Assembly: GCA_000697335.1 (NCBI GenBank)
Contig: JNEM01008856.1
Location: 1-11,464 of the forward strand
Direction of reading: 5' to 3'
DNA: 11,464 bases
From: Conidiobolus incongruus B7586
Lineage: Eukaryota > Entomophthoromycota > Entomophthoromycetes > Entomophthorales > Conidiobolaceae
The notes under the pieces were generated by a model. It was not told where the DNA came from and did not search any database. It worked only from the letters and a program-made list of their open reading frames with translations. A program made the position numbers and the translations under genes. Within the stretch, counting starts at the first letter, position 1; each line of letters begins with the position of its first letter. Below are positions 8,722 to 11,464 of the stretch, piece by piece.

Positions 8722-10172
8722 ATATGCTAATAAATTTCAAATTAATTATCAGTTTTACTAAATAAACAATATACCAATTTTAAATTTAAAATATCAATAT
8801 TCCAAATTTGGATTCAATTTAAAAGTTAATATTGTAATTGTGGGGGAATAGTAATAGAATTGACTTGGATATTAATATTATTTAAATATATTTAAAATCA
8901 TTAAATGAGGAGATTATGTGAGTATTTAAATCAATTTGATTGTACCCAGACTTTTGGTTAATAAATTCTTTTGAGTTGCATTGTCTGAATTGGTTGGATT
9001 GAGGGGTAACTTGTAGGGGTTGAAAGCAATGGTTCCTATCAAAAACTCGATTTAGATTTCAATAAAATTATACTAAAACCTACTAAACCTTATATATAAA
9101 CACTAGCAATGTCTTTTATTAATCCAATGAATATGAATGTAATATCTTTATTTTTACTAGTAGAATGAAGCTTATTATTAAATTTGATGATATCATTGTT
9201 TAAAGTGATAAAAGCATATTCCAAAAAAATCAATAAGATGATTTCATTTGCGAAATATGAAAATAGAAATATGGTATTTTTATTTTTATTTTAAATGCGC
9301 TGAATTTTGTGTAGAAATTCATATAATATATATTCCTAAAAATGAAGATATATTTAAATTTAAATATCATAAAATGGTCAAGTACCAAAACATTTATTCT
9401 TGTTGTTTTTGTATAACATTTTTCCAAAGGTTTCAAAAAGCAAATTTCTTGAATTTCTTAATTTAGTATTGAATTCAAATACTAGAATGTACAATTTTTT
9501 ATATCAATCCAAATTACAATATCATGACCACAAATGGGAGCAAAACTTTTATAAAATAATAAATTTTAAACCAATAGAAATTCATCATATTGCTATCATA
9601 AAATTATATATATATATTTTATATGAACATTTTAAATTAAGTAATTATCAAACCAAAATTCAATTTTCAATATTTAAAGCTGGGCTAATTTTTGTCAATT
9701 GTATATAAAATTATTTCATTAACATGATTATAATATTTCATACAAATATAATAGTATAAATATAAATTAAATATTTATATTTTTTAATATAATATATTTT
9801 GGCATCAAAATGGATAATTTAAATTTAAAAATTTTATTAATATTCAATCAATGAACTATTATATTAAGGTATAACCATTAAAAAATATTTGTTTATAAAT
9901 TTATATTATATTACCTTGAATTTAAAATAATGGGAAATTTTTTAATTTCTGATTTTTCAAACATATTATTAGTTTGAAATAAATAAATAAATACAAAGTT
10001 AATAAGAAATTATATATTTTTAATATACAAACCCATAAAAATAAGTTATAAAATCAAAAATATATATATTTTAATTAATAACTAAAATAATTGTATATAT
10101 TAGATTATTTAAAACTATAATATATAATTAAGATATATTATTTGATTATAAATAAATATATTTAGATATATT
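8722..10172. other. Upstream region of the Sec7-protein gene and AT-rich spacer
   Basis: The part next to the gene is its 5' flank. On the - strand a possible intron-like stretch (GTATATTG ... TTATTAG) ends just before the ATG, so a 5' UTR intron is possible. Except for the less AT-rich patch at 8937-9060, the rest is very AT-rich. Small open frames on both strands at about 9230-9710 have a composition that simply mirrors the base bias (Ile, Lys, Asn, Tyr, Phe) and I do not call them genes. CpA and TpG are at normal levels up to the transposon border. Confidence 0.55.
8937..9060 (-). promoter_or_regulatory. Candidate upstream regulatory patch of the Sec7-protein gene
   Basis: This patch, about 220-340 bases upstream of the ATG, is markedly less AT-rich than its surroundings. 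On the - strand it carries a CCAAT (8993-8989) and two CCCCT motifs (9019-9015 and 9006-9002) 13 bases apart, the core of the yeast stress-response element. Whether this fungus uses such elements is unknown. The same patch is also an open frame on the - strand (IEFLIGTIAFNPYKLPLNP...), so a missed upstream exon is the main alternative. Confidence 0.3.
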
Positions 10173-10188
10173 TAGTAAACTTTTAACA

Positions 10189-10242
10189 AAAATATTAACC
10201 TTTAATATTTAACTAAGGTGAGTTATAAATTTATGGGTTTTT
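10189..10242 (+). repeat. Left terminal inverted repeat of the Tc1-like element (core)
   Basis: It matches the reverse complement of 11381-11434 at 46 of 54 positions without gaps, including CCTTTAA and GTTATAAATTT blocks. Several mismatches are G versus A, as expected if the copies were mutated independently. Weaker similarity extends outward to about 10173. Confidence 0.8.
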
Positions 10243-10399
10243 GAGATAAACAGATATATTTAACAATATATAACTATATCTTTTTTTCTTTTTATTATTA
10301 TTTTATATAATATTTTACAAATATATTAAATTTTTTTATTTTATTATTATATTTAAATCCTTTTTTAAAAAAATTTATTTGTATATTAATTAACTTTAT

Positions 10400-11366
10400 A
10401 AAAAAGATAAATTAACTTATGATATTATTAGAATTACTAGTGTTAGCTAGTTTATTATAGTTAAGGTTATTAAGAATAATAATAAAAATATATTTAAACT
10501 TAAACTTAAATGTGTTAAAATTATAAATAAATATAATAAGAAGTATATTTATAGGTTAATTAATATAGGTAAATATAATACTATTATAAAAATACAACAG
10601 AAACTATAAAACTATATAAGAATATTAGTTAATACTAATATTATTATATATTTTTTATATTAGTATAGATATTACTTACATTTTAAGAAAAATCACCCTT
10701 AATTAAAAAAATCCTATTATAAATTTAAATAAGAGTTTAAATATTGCTACTAATATTAAATTAAAACTAATTAGAATAAGGTTATTTAATTTTATGAAAT
10801 AAGAATATATTTTAGTAAATTTAATAAATAAGCTAAATATTTTAAAAATAATATAAAACTACTATATAAATATTATGTTAATTTTACCCAAAAGTATAAT
10901 AATAGGTTAATTATTATTTAGGGATATATATTATCTTTAAGTATAAAATATCTTTGTAAAATTAATAAAGGAATTAATATTAAGATATACTAAAGTATTT
11001 TAAACAATGAATTAAAAAAAAACTATTAAATAATATAAGTTAAACAAATTTAATATTATTTTTTAATAAGATAATACCTTTTGTTATATTATAACTTCTA
11101 TTATTAAATAACTTAAAAATAACAAGATAATAGTTATAAAGTAACTTTGTTAATTTTTTAACTTTAACTTGATTAAATATTTTTAGGATTAGTTAAAAAA
11201 AATTATTAAAGTTTTCCTTTTAATAAAAAATTTAAATCAGCATTAAAAATATATTTAAGGAGAATAAAACAAGATTATCTTTTTTTAGTGTAAAAAGTTA
11301 GTTAATTCTATACCTTATAAACTTAAAAAAGTTAGAAAAGCTAAAGGTAAATATATTAGGTTTTAA
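10400..11366 (+). pseudogene. Tc1-like transposase relic
   Basis: The frames still spell the spaced skeleton of a fungal Tc1 transposase in the right order. They show an N-terminal helix-turn-helix region with INIGKYNTIIKIQQKL (about 10556-10603), then KKNHP near 10685 where KKKPLL is expected. Next comes the catalytic-core strand IIIxGYI (about 10910-10930) followed by YLCKINKGINIKIY and SILNNEL, like GYLCRIDGGxxxxLYxxILxDEL. The C-terminus SIPYKLKKVRKAKGKY (about 11307-11354) matches the family ending SMPxRxxxVxxAKGxxT; it ends at TAA 11364-11366. Stops are dense, about a dozen in the central 100 codons, mostly TAA/TAG, several where Trp (TGG) or Gln is expected. The frame changes at least once (the C-terminal motif is in a different frame from the core). 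The catalytic acids cannot be recognised. The start is approximate. Confidence 0.82.
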
Positions 11367-11380
11367 TTTTTTATATCACC

Positions 11381-11434
11381 AAAAACCTAAAAATTTATAA
11401 CTTACTTTAGGTAAAATTTAAAGGTTTATATTTT
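11381..11434 (-). repeat. Right terminal inverted repeat of the Tc1-like element (core)
   Basis: It begins 15 bases after the transposase stop and mirrors the left repeat. Weaker similarity continues to about 11450, leaving only 14 bases of possible flank before the window ends. Confidence 0.8.
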
Positions 11435-11464
11435 AACAAATTAATAGTTAAATATGATTACTTA

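Larger units (their letters stand above)
10173..11450 (+). mobile_element. Tc1-like (Tc1/mariner superfamily) DNA transposon, full-length but inactive
   Basis: About 1.28 kb, the usual size for a Tc1 element. It contains a decayed transposase on the + strand, flanked by imperfect terminal inverted repeats (cores 10189-10242 and 11381-11434, 46 of 54 bases matching). The outer borders are estimates: each end can be extended to a TA (10173-10174 and 11449-11450), which would fit the TA target duplication of this superfamily. Inside, CpA plus TpG number about 25 against 64 for ApC plus GpT (my hand count, 10441-11400), whereas the left flank gives about 23 against 15. This points to directed C-to-T mutation on both strands rather than simple drift. 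Confidence 0.82.

Noticed and set aside
8937-9060. A tRNA-like gene in the less AT-rich patch
   Set aside because: GGTTCCTATC superficially resembles a T-arm, but no acceptor stem, D-arm or anticodon arm can be paired around it on either strand.
9230-9708. Several open frames of 68-102 codons on both strands
   Set aside because: Their residues follow the base bias (Ile, Lys, Asn, Phe, Tyr), frames on opposite strands overlap, and no motif or gene-like codon use is seen.
10173-11464. The end of the window as mitochondrial DNA or a decayed host gene
   Set aside because: The paired inverted repeats and the ordered Tc1 transposase motifs explain the region better, and the base changes are specific to CpA/TpG.

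Overview
The window is nuclear DNA from a fungus. Three protein-coding loci of ordinary base composition sit in extremely AT-rich spacers. The introns are short (47-61 bp) with GT..AG ends, one of them carrying a perfect TACTAAC branch point. The gene set (fungal-type MscS channel, spliceosome factor Cwc25, a large Sec7/PH ARF exchange factor) and a fungal-type Tc1 element all fit a fungus. The proteins remind me of early-diverging fungi (Mucoromycota/Zoopagomycota) rather than yeasts, but I cannot fix the lineage from this window.

Layout: (1) 3-620, + strand: the 3' end of an MscS-like mechanosensitive channel gene that begins outside the window. (2) 621-2249: AT-rich spacer with small tandem repeats. 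(3) 2250-3565, + strand: a four-exon CWC25 gene (381 aa as modelled). (4) 3566-4999: spacer between convergent genes, containing one less AT-rich island with splice-like borders (4405-4543). (5) 5000-8721, - strand: a two-exon gene for a 1,224-aa Sec7-domain protein. (6) 8722-10172: its upstream region, with a less AT-rich patch near 8937-9060 and otherwise featureless AT-rich DNA. (7) 10173-11450: an essentially full-length but dead Tc1-like DNA transposon with both terminal inverted repeats, heavily damaged by C-to-T/G-to-A changes.

The three host genes do not form a pathway: one is an ER/organellar membrane channel, one acts in pre-mRNA splicing, one in ARF-dependent membrane traffic. The most notable signal is the transposon. 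By my hand count, CpA and TpG are strongly depleted relative to ApC and GpT inside it (about 25 versus 64 over 10441-11400), but not in the adjacent spacer (about 23 versus 15 over 9721-10080). This is the footprint of a RIP-like repeat-directed mutation process. A second point of interest is the Sec7 domain, which keeps its glutamic-finger motif but has lost the usual second signature motif. I saw no CRISPR array, tRNA, rRNA, telomere repeat or viral element.
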